NCBI GenBank assembly: GCA_020848545.1
Contig: JADLHZ010000027.1
Span: 62,001-126,000 of the forward strand
Reading direction: 5' to 3'
Origin: Deltaproteobacteria bacterium
Lineage (GTDB): Bacteria; Myxococcota; JADLHZ01
Length of the DNA: 64,000 bases
In this document: positions 17,815-27,358 of the stretch, in pieces
How positions within the stretch are numbered: the first letter of the stretch is position 1
How the letters are laid out: every line of letters starts with the position of its first letter
The notes under the pieces: generated by a model
Seen by the model: the letters and a program-made list of their open reading frames with translations, nothing else
Databases searched by the model: none
Told to the model about the DNA's origin: nothing
Made by a program: the position numbers and the translations under genes

Positions 17815-18752
17815 GCCGCTGAACGCGTCTTCGCCGTCGCCGAGCGCATCAAGTGCAAAGGCGAGAGCTCCGGCGCTGCCGCGTGCGAGAGCGGGATGTA
17901 GAAGGTGTTGACCAGGGCATGCTGGCCGCGCAGGCACGCGTGCGACACGCCGTCCGTGAGCACCGCCCACGACGTGAACGGCGGAAACTCGAGATCCAAG
18001 TGACGGCGCGCGTCCTGCTGAAACTCGTCGCTGTCCTTCAGGTAGTCGTGGAGCTTCTTCATCGCGCGATCATAGGGCGAGGTGTCGACGAGCTCCGTCG
18101 GCACGCCGAGCTTCTTCACCCCGCGCAAGACGCCGCTGAACGCCCGCGCAAACGGCCCTTCGGCGATGCGCGCGCCATCGATCGCGGCCAACCCGGCGCG
18201 CTCGCGAAAGTCCTCGTACAGCTCCTGAAACGTGCCGCTCGATCGCCACACGCGCACTTCGCTCGGGTTCACGTTGGTGAAGAAGCGCAGCACGCGGGCG
18301 CCATGGGTGGCGCCGCTCGGGAACGCGTCGACGTGGATGAATTCGTTGCTCGCGTGGCGGCTGAGCGGGCGGCCGTGCTCCTCGATCGGGCGCCAGTTCA
18401 CCTTGCCGAGCGACCAGCCCTCCGCGTAGCGCGGCAGGACGCGGCCGAGAAACCCGCGCACGTGCGCCGAGTGCTCCTTCAAGATCGCGCGCGTGCGTTC
18501 CTTGGCCGCGCGGTCGCCTTTGATCCCGCTGAGCATGTCTTCGGGCGGATGGTACGAGATGTTCTTCAGCGCGAGCATCTTCGCGAGGTCGGTGCGCAGA
18601 AAGTCGAGATCCGGCTCGCTCGGCAGCTGAAACGGGACCTTTGGAAAGAAGAGGATGTGCCCCTCTTCGAGGCGGCGCGCGAGATCGTCGCCGGCCGTCG
18701 CACCATTTTGGATGGCGGCGGGATCGACCGGAAATAAGGCCGGAAGACGCAT
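17811..18752 (-). CDS. Kdo hydroxylase family Fe(II)/2-oxoglutarate dioxygenase (KdoO-like)
   Basis: The 313-residue protein matches the Kdo 3-hydroxylase family: the strongly conserved block HVDAFPSGATHGARVLRFFT is at 140-159. It supplies His140 and Asp142 of the 2-His-1-carboxylate iron site, with His271 (DGVSHACLRGQ) as the probable second histidine. KdoO converts Kdo of the LPS inner core to 3-hydroxy-Kdo (Ko). Co-transcription with an SGNH/MBOAT pair fits LPS core modification. The ATG at 18752 gives MRLPALFPV; the reading frame continues upstream but runs into the divergent lipoprotein gene. It faces the clostripain-like gene across 54 bases. Confidence 0.87.
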   Translation of the reverse strand: MRLPALFPVDPAAIQNGATAGDDLARRLEEGHILFFPKVPFQLPSEPDLDFLRTDLAKMLALKNISYHPPEDMLSGIKGDRAAKERTRAILKEHSAHVRGFLGRVLPRYAEGWSLGKVNWRPIEEHGRPLSRHASNEFIHVDAFPSGATHGARVLRFFTNVNPSEVRVWRSSGTFQELYEDFRERAGLAAIDGARIAEGPFARAFSGVLRGVKKLGVPTELVDTSPYDRAMKKLHDYLKDSDEFQQDARRHLDLEFPPFTSWAVLTDGVSHACLRGQHALVNTFYIPLSHAAAPELSPLHLMRSATAKTRSAA

Positions 18753-18806
18753 GCGGCCGCCATACTGAACATTGACTCGCAGGGCCAGGTCTGGTTCGAC
18801 GGCTGC

Positions 18807-20732
18807 ATGCGCATCATCGCATTGGCCTCTCTGCTCCTGCTCTCCGCTTGCCCGCCGCCGACGAAGTCGGGCGATCCACCGAATCAGAACCAGAACCCGA
18901 CTCAGCCGTCGATCACCGCGCCGACGCCGCTGCCGAGCGCCGACATGCGCGCGCATCCGGCGGCCGGGAGCACATGGACCGTGCTCGTCTACATGGTGGC
19001 CGACAACGATCTCGAGCCGTTCGCCCTGCAGGATCTCACCGAGATGGCGGCGGTCGGCTCCGCGGCCGGCCTCGAGATCCTGGTGCAGGCCGATCGCAGC
19101 ACGGAGTACTCGAGCGCGCCCGTGCTCGGCCTCGCGAACTTCACCTCGACGAAACGCCTGCGCGTCACGGCCGGCGGCCTCACCGAGATCGCCGACCTCG
19201 GAGAGCTCAACATGGGCGATCCGACGGTGCTCTCGGACTTCATCGACTGGGGCGTCAAGCAGAAGGCGAGCGACCGTTATGCGATCGTGTTTTGGGATCA
19301 CGGCGGCGCGTGGCCAGGCTTCGGCGGCGACGGCTCCACAGCGAACCATGATTCGCTCACGCTCGCCGAGCTGCAGAGCGGCTTACAGAACGGTCTAACG
19401 AAGAGCGGCCTCTCTCAGTTTGCTCTGATCGGCTTCGACGCGTGCTTGATGGCCACTTACGAGACGGCGATGGTCGTGCGACCGTTCGGCGAATATTTGC
19501 TCGCGTCGGAAGAGCTCGAGCCCGGCCACGGCTGGGATTGGGCGAAGCTCAGCGTCCTGAAGAACACGCCAACGACTTCGCCGGCGGCATTCGGCGAAGC
19601 GCTGATCGACGGCTTCTTCGCGCAAGCCGCCGCCGAAGACACGCAGGAGTCGGTGACGCTCTCGCTCGTCGATCTCTACGCGCTCGATCCGCTGCACGCC
19701 GCGGTCACCACGCTCGCCGACTCCGTGCGCTCGAACGTCAAGACGCTCGCGCCGGCCCTCGGCCGCGAACGCGCGGGCACGCTGCGCTTCGGCGACAATC
19801 CGGATCCGAAGGCGGCGGCGAACATGGTGGATCTCGGCCTCTTCGTCTCCGGGCTGGCCGCCAAGGAGCCCTCGCTTGCGACCGTGGCGCAGTCGATGAG
19901 CACAGCGCTGACGAAGGCGGTGGTGAAGTCGCGCACGGGCGCCGGCAGAAAAGGCGCCACCGGCCTGTCGATCTACCTGCCGCCGATCGACGCCTACAAG
20001 ACCGACTACGGCGCGCTGTCCGAGGTCATCAAAGGCTGGCAGCGTTTGCTCAGCGAGCTCTCGGGCGCGCCGAGCAGCGGCCAGCTCGGCACCCCGCCCT
20101 CGTTCACCGGCGGCGCGATCGACCAGTGGGCCGCCGGCGGCGTGCGCGTCCACGGCGATCTCAACGCCGGCGGCGGCCCCACAGTCGCGACGGCGACGCT
20201 GACCGGCGGCACCGTCGACGGCACCAACCTCTACGCGCTCGTCGAGATCCCCGCCACGGTCACCGGCGACACCGTGCGCGGCGAATGGGCGGCCTCGGTG
20301 CTGACGCTGACCCAAGGCGGCACGAGCGACTACGGCTTCCTCTCGCTCAGCACGCGCGACGGCTACCAGACTGCGCTCGTCCCGCTCGCTTACACGCGAA
20401 GCGGCGCGACGGAGAGTGATTTGACCGCGATGCTGATCGTCTTCGATCCCTCGGGCAACGAAGCCTCGCGCACCTTCTACTTGTTCTCGGACAGCGGCCC
20501 CGGCGAGCTGACCCCTGAGCCTGGCTCGACGCTCGCCGCGTTGATGCTCGTGCAACCGTTGAGCGGCGGCGCGGCCTCGTGGCAGCTCACGGGCGGCGGC
20601 ACCTTCGACGCCACGCAGCCGATCACGCTCGACGTCGAGCCGCTCGCGCAAGGCACGAACGTCGGCGTCGTCCTCTCGGTGAGCGACGTGGGCGAGCGCG
20701 GCGATCTGTTGTTCTTTTCGCAGGCGCTCTGA
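18807..20732 (+). CDS. Clostripain-family (C11) peptidase lipoprotein
   Basis: This 641-residue protein has a lipobox (LLLLSAC, Cys15) and a Pro/Asn-rich linker to about 50. The C11 peptidase domain covers about 55-420, with catalytic His165 in WDHGGAW and Cys213 in GFDACLMATYE. Family members cleave after basic residues (Arg or Lys) and are often secreted and self-processing. The C-terminal 220 residues are beta-rich and have no obvious family, perhaps a binding or presentation domain. It should be an anchored envelope protease. The ATG at 18807 gives a compact signal peptide. Confidence 0.85.
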   Translation: MRIIALASLLLLSACPPPTKSGDPPNQNQNPTQPSITAPTPLPSADMRAHPAAGSTWTVLVYMVADNDLEPFALQDLTEMAAVGSAAGLEILVQADRSTEYSSAPVLGLANFTSTKRLRVTAGGLTEIADLGELNMGDPTVLSDFIDWGVKQKASDRYAIVFWDHGGAWPGFGGDGSTANHDSLTLAELQSGLQNGLTKSGLSQFALIGFDACLMATYETAMVVRPFGEYLLASEELEPGHGWDWAKLSVLKNTPTTSPAAFGEALIDGFFAQAAAEDTQESVTLSLVDLYALDPLHAAVTTLADSVRSNVKTLAPALGRERAGTLRFGDNPDPKAAANMVDLGLFVSGLAAKEPSLATVAQSMSTALTKAVVKSRTGAGRKGATGLSIYLPPIDAYKTDYGALSEVIKGWQRLLSELSGAPSSGQLGTPPSFTGGAIDQWAAGGVRVHGDLNAGGGPTVATATLTGGTVDGTNLYALVEIPATVTGDTVRGEWAASVLTLTQGGTSDYGFLSLSTRDGYQTALVPLAYTRSGATESDLTAMLIVFDPSGNEASRTFYLFSDSGPGELTPEPGSTLAALMLVQPLSGGAASWQLTGGGTFDATQPITLDVEPLAQGTNVGVVLSVSDVGERGDLLFFSQAL

Positions 20733-20806
20733 GGCGAGCGCTCCGGCTGCGCGATAGAGCACGGTCACGGGGCACCACCGGCCGATGCTCCGCAGACAAT
20801 GATCCC

Positions 20807-21169
20807 ATGATCAGAGGTGCTCGCCCAACCCGTCCCATCACCGAACTCGACAACCCAGCCGGCGATGCCGCCACCATCACCGCGACCGTTCGAGGCGGAG
20901 AAATCGCGCACATCGACATCGGCCGCGCCCGAGGCTGCGCGTTGCGAGCGGCGACGTTCCAAGCGCCCGGCAACAGGGTTGCCCGCGCGCTCGAGGAGCT
21001 CGATCTGCAGCTCGACCAGGTGAACGGCGAGTGGAAGGCAACCATCGACACAGAAGGGCTCGCACCAGGGCGCTATGCGATCGATCTGGCGCTCGGCACC
21101 TTCGGCGCGCGCGGCGGCGCGATGATCGTCACCGCACCCGTCGCGCTCGCGCTCGTCATCGAAGAGTGA
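20807..21169 (+). CDS. Hypothetical protein, 120 residues
   Basis: This short protein (MIRGARPTRPITELDNPAG...) has no signal peptide or membrane segment. Its composition is normal for a globular protein, with alternating beta-like stretches (ATITATVRGGEIAHIDIG). It converges on the FHA gene with only two bases between stops. I do not recognise a family. The in-frame region upstream of 20807 overlaps the clostripain-like gene and has arginine-rich shadow composition, so the ATG at 20807 is preferred. Confidence 0.55.
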   Translation: MIRGARPTRPITELDNPAGDAATITATVRGGEIAHIDIGRARGCALRAATFQAPGNRVARALEELDLQLDQVNGEWKATIDTEGLAPGRYAIDLALGTFGARGGAMIVTAPVALALVIEE

Positions 21170-21171
21170 TC

Positions 21172-21717
21172 TCAGCCCGCCTTCGCCGTCAGCAGCGAGC
21201 CCAAGAGATCGAAAAAATCCGACGACGACAGATAGCGGATCGACAACGATCCGAGCCGCAGCGACTGCTTCGACCACAAGAGCACGGGCTTGTCCGGCAG
21301 CGCGCGCTTGTTCTCGACCCACGTTCCGTTCTTCGAGCCCAGGTCGACGACGAGCATCGACTGATCGGCGCCGACCGAGAGCCGCGCGTGCTGCTTCGAC
21401 ACCGAGCGGTGCGCGAAGACCAGCTCGTTGGTGGAGCCGCGCCCGATCACCCACGTGCTCTCGTCGGTCGGCAGGCGATACACGCGGTAGTCGTGCGCCT
21501 CGGCGATGAGCCGCTTCTTCTGATCTTCCAGCAAGTCGGCGAGCTGGCTCACCGGCTGATCGAGCTTCGTCGTCTTCGTCGAGTCGTTGATCGGGCGTGA
21601 AATGGACCAGCGCTTGTAGAGCAGGACCGGCCCGCCCATGTAGTCAATGAAGCGCTCGCGCGGCATCAGCTCGCTCTGGCGGATGAAGTCGTAGATGAGC
21701 TCGATGTTGCGTGCCAC
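21172..21717 (-). CDS. FHA-domain protein (phosphothreonine-binding)
   Basis: The C-terminal half of this 181-residue protein is an FHA domain with WVIGRGSTNELVF, SVSKQHARL and VVDLGSKNGTWV, the Gly-Arg, Ser-x-x-His and Asn-Gly signatures for phosphothreonine recognition. The N-terminal 80 residues are charged and helical, with no recognised domain. FHA proteins act downstream of Ser/Thr kinases, which are abundant in myxobacteria; no kinase lies in this window. It converges on the small hypothetical gene and is separated from htpG, on the same strand, by 45 bases. Confidence 0.9.
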   Translation of the reverse strand: MARNIELIYDFIRQSELMPRERFIDYMGGPVLLYKRWSISRPINDSTKTTKLDQPVSQLADLLEDQKKRLIAEAHDYRVYRLPTDESTWVIGRGSTNELVFAHRSVSKQHARLSVGADQSMLVVDLGSKNGTWVENKRALPDKPVLLWSKQSLRLGSLSIRYLSSSDFFDLLGSLLTAKAG

Positions 21718-21762
21718 GTCCCTCGTAGCTTGCCCGGGAAATGGTAGCGTTTCGAGCGATTG

Positions 21763-23619
21763 TTAGGCGTGCTCGGCGCGAATGACGAGCTCGCCGACCA
21801 AGCGCGCAAACACCGCGGGCTCCGGGAGCGGCGACCCTTCGGCGAGGAGCGCCTGGCCGTAGAGCAGCTCGGCGTACTGCTTGAGCACGGCGTCGTCGCG
21901 CTTCTCTTTCAAGCGCCGATCGAGCGCGCGGATCTGCTCATGTTCCGGGTTCACTTCCAAGATCCGCTTCTGCGCGGGCACGCCTTTCTGCGCCTGGCGG
22001 AGCAAGCGCTCCATGTGTGGGCTCATGTCTTCCTCGCCGCCGACGAGGCACACGGGTGAGGTGCGCAAGCGATCCGACACGCGCACTTCTTTGACGTGCT
22101 TGTCGAGCGCGCGCTGCAGGTGCTCACAAAGGTGCGACATCTCTTCCTTCGTCTTCGCGTCGCGCTCCGGCGTCTTCAGGTCGCACGCGCCCTTGCTCAC
22201 CGAACGCAGCGCCTTGCCTTCGAACGCGTCGACGTGCGACACGAGCAGCTCATCGACGGCCTCGGTGAAGAACAGCACCTCGAAGCCCTGATCCTTGTAC
22301 GCCTCGAGGTGCGGCGACTGCTCGACCACTTGGCGCGACTCGCCGGAGACGTAATAGATCGCCTCCTGCCCTTCCTTCATGCGCCCGACGTAGTCCTTCA
22401 GCGACGTGGTCTTCCCGGGCTCGGCGCTCGACCCAAAGCGCAAGAGCGTGAGCAGCTTCTCCTTGTTGTCGCCATCGGCCGCGATGCCCTCCTTCAAGAG
22501 CGGCCCCATCTCGGCGTAGAATTTCTCGTAGGTCGGGGCGTCGCTCTCGGCGAGCTGCACGAGGCTGTCGACCACCTTCTTCGCCAGGCGCTTTCGGATC
22601 GCCGCGAGCTGCCGGTTCTCTTGCAAGAGCTCGCGCGACACGTTCAACGGCAAGTCTTGCGAGTCGACCACGCCGCGCACGAAGCGCAGGTACGATGGCA
22701 AGAGCGCCTCGCACTGCTCCATGATCAGCACCTTCTTCACGTAGAGCTGCAGGCCGCGCTTGCCGTCGCGGTAGTAGAGATCGAAGGGCGCGTGCTCGGG
22801 AACGAAGAGCAGCGCCTGATACTCGAAGGTGCCCTCGGCCTTGAACGCGATCGTCTTCAGCGGCGAGCCCCAGTCGTGGGTGATGTGCCGGTAGAACTCG
22901 GCGTACTCGCGCTCGGTGACCTCACTCTCTCGCCGCGCCCAGATCGGCTTCATCGAGTTGAGCGTGCGCTTCTCGGCGCCCTCGCCGATGACGATCGGGT
23001 GCGTGACGAAGTCCGAGTGCTTGCGCACGACGTCTTCGAGCACCGCGGTGTTCGTGTAGTCTTGCACGCCGTCCTCGGTGTCGACCGGCTTCAAGTGCAG
23101 CGTAATCGTCGTGCCGACCTCGGCCTTCTCCGCGGGCTCGATGCCGTAGGTGCCGTCGCCGGTCGACACCCAGCGCGTCGCCGTCGTTTGCCCCGCGCGG
23201 CGCGTGACGAGCTCAACGCGATCGGCCACCATAAACGCCGAGTAGAAGCCGACGCCGAACTGACCGATGAGCTCGGGCGCGTCGCCCTTTCCGTCTTTCT
23301 TGTGCTGCTGCAGCATCTCGCGCGTGCCGCTTTTCGCGATGGTGCCGATGTTGTCGACGACCTCCTGCTGGCTCATGCCGACGCCGTTGTCACTGAGCGT
23401 GAGCGTGCGCGCGGCGGCGTCTGGCTTCAAGGTGATCTCGAGCGGCGTGTCTTTGTCGAGCAGCGCGGGCTCGGTCAGCGCCAAGAAGCGCCGCTTGTCG
23501 AGCGCGTCCGAGGCGTTCGAGACGAGCTCGCGCAGGAAGATCTCCTTGTTCGAGTAGACCGAGTGGATCATCAGGTCGAGGAGCTGCTTGGCTTCCGCAC
23601 CGAAGGTTTTCGTTTCCAT
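21763..23619 (-). CDS. htpG: Hsp90-family chaperone HtpG
   Basis: The 618-residue protein is a full-length HtpG: METKTFGAEAKQLLDLMIHS at the start, the ATPase signatures LRELVSNASDAL, NIGTIAKSGT and GQFGVGFYSAFMV, then middle and C-terminal domains of usual length. It folds or remodels client proteins in the cytosol under stress. The ATG at 23619 is chosen over a GTG at 23628 by family alignment. A possible promoter is TTGCCA (complement of 23652-23657) and TTAGAC (complement of 23630-23635) at 16-base spacing; if real, the leader would be only a few bases. Confidence 0.96.
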   Translation of the reverse strand: METKTFGAEAKQLLDLMIHSVYSNKEIFLRELVSNASDALDKRRFLALTEPALLDKDTPLEITLKPDAAARTLTLSDNGVGMSQQEVVDNIGTIAKSGTREMLQQHKKDGKGDAPELIGQFGVGFYSAFMVADRVELVTRRAGQTTATRWVSTGDGTYGIEPAEKAEVGTTITLHLKPVDTEDGVQDYTNTAVLEDVVRKHSDFVTHPIVIGEGAEKRTLNSMKPIWARRESEVTEREYAEFYRHITHDWGSPLKTIAFKAEGTFEYQALLFVPEHAPFDLYYRDGKRGLQLYVKKVLIMEQCEALLPSYLRFVRGVVDSQDLPLNVSRELLQENRQLAAIRKRLAKKVVDSLVQLAESDAPTYEKFYAEMGPLLKEGIAADGDNKEKLLTLLRFGSSAEPGKTTSLKDYVGRMKEGQEAIYYVSGESRQVVEQSPHLEAYKDQGFEVLFFTEAVDELLVSHVDAFEGKALRSVSKGACDLKTPERDAKTKEEMSHLCEHLQRALDKHVKEVRVSDRLRTSPVCLVGGEEDMSPHMERLLRQAQKGVPAQKRILEVNPEHEQIRALDRRLKEKRDDAVLKQYAELLYGQALLAEGSPLPEPAVFARLVGELVIRAEHA

Positions 23620-23744
23620 ACGTCCCACGGTCTAAACATGAGACGCGGGGTTGGCAAGAGCGCCACGGCATGGAACACTCGGCCGCCGATGTCGTTCCGC
23701 AACCATCCCTTGCGCCGCTCGCTGCGCTCCGATCCGAGGTTCCG

Positions 23745-25202
23745 ATGACCGACATCTCCCTTTCTCAACGCTGGCGCAGCGACGTGCTCGCTTCGCTCGT
23801 CGTCTTTCTCGTCGCGCTCCCACTTTCGCTCGGCATCGCGCTTGCGTCCGGCGCGCCGATCATGTCGGGCGTGATCGCCGCGGCCGTCGGCGGCATCGTC
23901 GTCGGCTTGCTCGCGGGCGCGCCTATGCAGGCGAGCGGCCCCGCTGCCGGCCTGACCGTGCTCGTCTTCGGCTACGTCAAGGAGTTCGGCTTCGCGGCGA
24001 CGTGCGCCGTCACGGTCGCTGCTGGCTTGTTGCAACTCGCTGGCGGGCTCGGCGGGCTCGCGAACTTCGCGATGGCGATTTCGCCTTCGGTCATCCACGG
24101 TATGCTCGCCGGCATCGGCATCGTCATCGCCCTGGCGCAGATCCACGTGGTGCTCGGCGGAGCGCCGAACAGCTCGCCGGTCGAGAACCTCAAGGAGCTA
24201 CCGGCGCAGCTCATGTCCTTGCACGGAACCGCCGCGCTGCTCGGCGCGTTGACCATCGCCATCCTGATCGTCTGGCCGCTGATCCCAGGGAAGGTCGCCA
24301 AGCTCGTGCCGGCGCCGCTCGTCGCGGTGATCGTGGGCACGCTCGCCGCGATCGCGATCGGCGCCGATGTGCAGCGCGTCGATCTGAAGGGCGGCCTCCT
24401 CGACGCCATCGCGCTGCCGAAGCTGCCGGACAACTACCTCCGCTTTGCCATCGCCGCGGTGACCATGGCGATCGTCGCGAGCGCCGAGTCGCTGCTCTGC
24501 GCCGTCGCCACCGACAAGCTCCACACCGGTCCACGCGCGAACTTGAACAAGGAGCTCGTCGCGCAGGGCGCCGGCAACATCGTCTCGGGCGCCATCGGCG
24601 GCCTACCGGTCACCGGGGTCATCGTTCGCAGCACCGCGAACATCATGGCCGGCGCGAAGACCCGCTGGTCGGCGGTGTTGCACGGCGTGTGGGTGTTGAT
24701 CTTCGTCTCGGCGCTCGGCTTCCTCATCGGCCAAGTGCCACTCGCGGTGCTCGCCGGCTTGCTCGTCTATGTCGGCGCGAAGCTCGTGAACCCGAAGCAC
24801 ATCCGCGATCTGAAGAAGCATCGCGAGCTCCTGCCCTACCTCGCGACCGTCGCCGGCATCGTCGGCATCAACTTGCTCGCCGGCATCGGCATCGGCTTCG
24901 GGGTCGCCATCGCGGCCTTGCTCTACAAGCTCACGAACGTGAAGGTGAAGATCGAGCGCGTGGGCGATCGCTACGACGTCGTCATCACCGGAGCGTTCAC
25001 CTTTCTCGGCGTCCCGAAGGTGATGTCGGCGCTCGCGGCCATACCGAGCGGCGCGGTCGTCGAGATCGATCTGGCGGTCGAGATCATCGATCACGGCGGA
25101 ATGGATTTTTTGCAGTCGTGGAAGGGGAACCACGAGAAGACCGGCGGCAGAGTCGACCTCGACGCCGACGGCGACGCCTTCAAGCTCAAACAGAGCGCCT
25201 GA
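23745..25202 (+). CDS. SulP-family anion transporter with short C-terminal STAS region
   Basis: This 485-residue protein has 10-12 membrane segments beginning with SLVVFLVALPLSLGIALASG and the SulP signature-like stretch GPAAGLTVLV. VTGVIVRSTANIMAGAKT near 285-300 is typical of the transporter core. The C-terminal 90 residues form a small STAS-like domain. SulP proteins carry sulfate, bicarbonate, chloride or organic anions; the substrate here is not evident. GAGG at 23736-23739 sits five bases before the ATG at 23745, deciding the start over an in-frame upstream ATG at 23670. It is divergent from htpG. Confidence 0.9.
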   Translation: MTDISLSQRWRSDVLASLVVFLVALPLSLGIALASGAPIMSGVIAAAVGGIVVGLLAGAPMQASGPAAGLTVLVFGYVKEFGFAATCAVTVAAGLLQLAGGLGGLANFAMAISPSVIHGMLAGIGIVIALAQIHVVLGGAPNSSPVENLKELPAQLMSLHGTAALLGALTIAILIVWPLIPGKVAKLVPAPLVAVIVGTLAAIAIGADVQRVDLKGGLLDAIALPKLPDNYLRFAIAAVTMAIVASAESLLCAVATDKLHTGPRANLNKELVAQGAGNIVSGAIGGLPVTGVIVRSTANIMAGAKTRWSAVLHGVWVLIFVSALGFLIGQVPLAVLAGLLVYVGAKLVNPKHIRDLKKHRELLPYLATVAGIVGINLLAGIGIGFGVAIAALLYKLTNVKVKIERVGDRYDVVITGAFTFLGVPKVMSALAAIPSGAVVEIDLAVEIIDHGGMDFLQSWKGNHEKTGGRVDLDADGDAFKLKQSA

Positions 25203-25241
25203 AGTTGATGCCGGCCGCGCTTTCGGCCTAACGACGCCGGC

Positions 25242-26549
25242 ATGATTCCACGCTATCAAGCCAAAGCGATCGCCAAGATCTTTTCGGACGAGACGCGCTA
25301 CGGCCTATGGCTGAAGGTCGAGCTCGAGACCGCCAAGGCCGCAGCCGACGCCGGCTTGATACCGCGCGCCCACGCCGACGCTCTGGCGACGAAGTTGCCG
25401 GCGCTCGACACGCGGAAGCTCACCGAGCGCGCGCTGATATTGGAAGAGACCTTGAAGCACGACGTCATCGCGTTCCTCGCGGCCTGCGAGGAGCACTTGG
25501 ACACCGAGGCGGCGTCCTTGCATTACGGGCTCACCTCGTCCGACGTCGTCGACACGACGCTCGCCGTGCAGCTGCGCGACGCGACGCAGGAAACTTTGAC
25601 GCGCATCGACGCGCTGCTCGAAGCGCTGCACCGGCGCATCGACGAGCACAAGTACACGGAGATGGTCGGCCGCAGCCACGGTATGCACGGCGAGCCGACG
25701 ACCTTCGGCATCGTGCTCGCCGGCCACTACGCCGAGATCGCGCGGCAGCGGCGGCGCGTCGCCGCGGCGCTCACGGAGATCCGCTTCGGCAAGCTGTCGG
25801 GCGCGGTCGGCACCTTCGCGCACTTGTCGCCGGCGATCGAGGCGGCAGTCATGCGCGCGCTCGACCTCTCACCGGAGCCGCTCGCCACGCAGGTCGTGCC
25901 GCGCGATCGCCACGCGGTGTTGTTCACGACGATCGCCGGGCTCGGCGCCTCGATTGAGCGGCTGGCGACGAACATTCGCCATTGGCAGCGCAGCGAATTG
26001 CAGGAGGCCGAAGAGCCGTTCACCGCCGGGCAACGCGGATCGTCGGCGATGCCACACAAACGGAATCCGATCGGCAGCGAGAACCTCTGCGGCGTGGCGC
26101 GGATGCTGCGCGGCTATGCGTTGGCGGCGCTCGAAGACGTGGCCCTCTGGCACGAGCGCGACATCTCACACTCGTCCGTCGAGCGCGTCATCGGACCAGA
26201 CGCGTTTCACCTCGCGGTCTACGCGCTCGAGCGGCTGACCAAGATCGTCACCGGGCTCGCCGTGTATCCGCAGAACATGACGCGCAATCTTGCGTCGACG
26301 CACGGGCTGGTCGCCTCGCAGACGGTGCTCTTGGAGCTCGTGCGGGCGGGCGTGCCGCGGCAGAAGGCGTACGGGATCGTGCAGCGCAACGCGATGGCGG
26401 CGTGGGAGCGCCGGGAAGATTTTCTGACGCTGTGCCTGCGCGACGCGGAGCTCGTGGAAGTCGTGAAGGATCCGGAGGCGCTGCGGGCGAAGGCGAAGGT
26501 GAGCAAAGAAACGGCGGATCTCTTGATCCAACGGGCCTTGAGTCCGTGA
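25242..26549 (+). CDS. purB: Adenylosuccinate lyase
   Basis: The 435-residue enzyme has the fumarase/aspartase superfamily signature GSSAMPHKRNPIGSENL near residue 266, with the flexible-loop catalytic serine, plus HYGLTSSDVVDT and VGRSHGMHGEPTTFG in the first half. PurB catalyses two steps of purine synthesis, converting SAICAR to AICAR and adenylosuccinate to AMP with release of fumarate. Length fits the short bacterial PurB type. It stands 39 bases after the SulP gene and converges on the FecR-domain gene. Confidence 0.96.
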   Translation: MIPRYQAKAIAKIFSDETRYGLWLKVELETAKAAADAGLIPRAHADALATKLPALDTRKLTERALILEETLKHDVIAFLAACEEHLDTEAASLHYGLTSSDVVDTTLAVQLRDATQETLTRIDALLEALHRRIDEHKYTEMVGRSHGMHGEPTTFGIVLAGHYAEIARQRRRVAAALTEIRFGKLSGAVGTFAHLSPAIEAAVMRALDLSPEPLATQVVPRDRHAVLFTTIAGLGASIERLATNIRHWQRSELQEAEEPFTAGQRGSSAMPHKRNPIGSENLCGVARMLRGYALAALEDVALWHERDISHSSVERVIGPDAFHLAVYALERLTKIVTGLAVYPQNMTRNLASTHGLVASQTVLLELVRAGVPRQKAYGIVQRNAMAAWERREDFLTLCLRDAELVEVVKDPEALRAKAKVSKETADLLIQRALSP

Positions 26550-26563
26550 CGAGCAAGTTGCAA

Positions 26564-27343
26564 CTACGGGACGATCTCGATCGTGCCTCTGATCGTCGCT
26601 TCCCGGTTCGACTGCTGCGGATCGATGTTCACCGGTGACTGCTCCTGCTCCGTCGGCGTCGTCGCGACCGGCTCGGTGACCGCAACCGTCGTATCCTCAC
26701 CCTGCGTCAACGCTTGCTCCGCGCTCGACAGCCGATCACCCGCGCCGCTCACGCTGAACGATCCGCCGGTCGAGAAGCCGTTGAGCAAATCGCCGAGCAG
26801 CGCCGGATCCAAAGTGCCGACATCGGACATACCGTCGCTGCCGACCGAGAGCTGCGTCATCGGCGGCAGGATCTTCTCCTTGCCATCCTTGTCCGTGACG
26901 ACGCCCTCGCCGCGCTCGACCGCGACGTCCGTCTTGGTGCCGTCGCTGCCGACGACGATCGACGTGCCGCGCACACCGGCGACCGCGTTCTGCGTCTCGA
27001 CCGTGAACGCAGACCCTTCGCCAAAGAACTTCTGAATCCGCGCCCACACCCGCCCAACCACCAACTTGACGCCGATCTTCGGCCGCTCCGCCGGCTCGAG
27101 CTTCGCCAGCACCAGCTCCGCGCTCGGCCCGAGCGAGACGACGCTGCGGTCGGCGAACAAGAGCTGCACTTGGCCCTGCGCGTCCGTCTTCAGGGTCTCG
27201 CCGTGATAGACGCGATCGCCTTTGTCGAGGCGCCGGCTCGCTTCGCCGGAGACCGCCTTCACCATCCCGGCGATCGACACCACACGCCCGAATTGTGCGG
27301 CATCATCGGCGCTCAACAGCATCACACTCATCATCAGAAGCAT
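26564..27343 (-). CDS. FecR-domain secreted protein, last gene of the beta-helix/TPR-barrel operon
   Basis: This 259-residue protein starts with a signal-like stretch (MLLMMSVMLLS). Residues about 15-140 form a FecR domain: GRVVSIAGMVKAVSG, GDRVYHGETLKTDAQGQVQLLFADRSV and VETQNAVAGVRGTSIVVG are typical. There is no transmembrane anti-sigma anchor, so it is probably periplasmic rather than a classical FecR sensor. The C-terminal 90 residues are Ser/Thr/Gln-rich and probably disordered. GGAG precedes the ATG by eight bases. It begins 15 bases after the TPR/barrel gene; such freestanding FecR-domain proteins often neighbour secretion or surface systems. Confidence 0.82.
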   Translation of the reverse strand: MLLMMSVMLLSADDAAQFGRVVSIAGMVKAVSGEASRRLDKGDRVYHGETLKTDAQGQVQLLFADRSVVSLGPSAELVLAKLEPAERPKIGVKLVVGRVWARIQKFFGEGSAFTVETQNAVAGVRGTSIVVGSDGTKTDVAVERGEGVVTDKDGKEKILPPMTQLSVGSDGMSDVGTLDPALLGDLLNGFSTGGSFSVSGAGDRLSSAEQALTQGEDTTVAVTEPVATTPTEQEQSPVNIDPQQSNREATIRGTIEIVP

Positions 27344-27358
27344 GCTGATCTCCTACCT

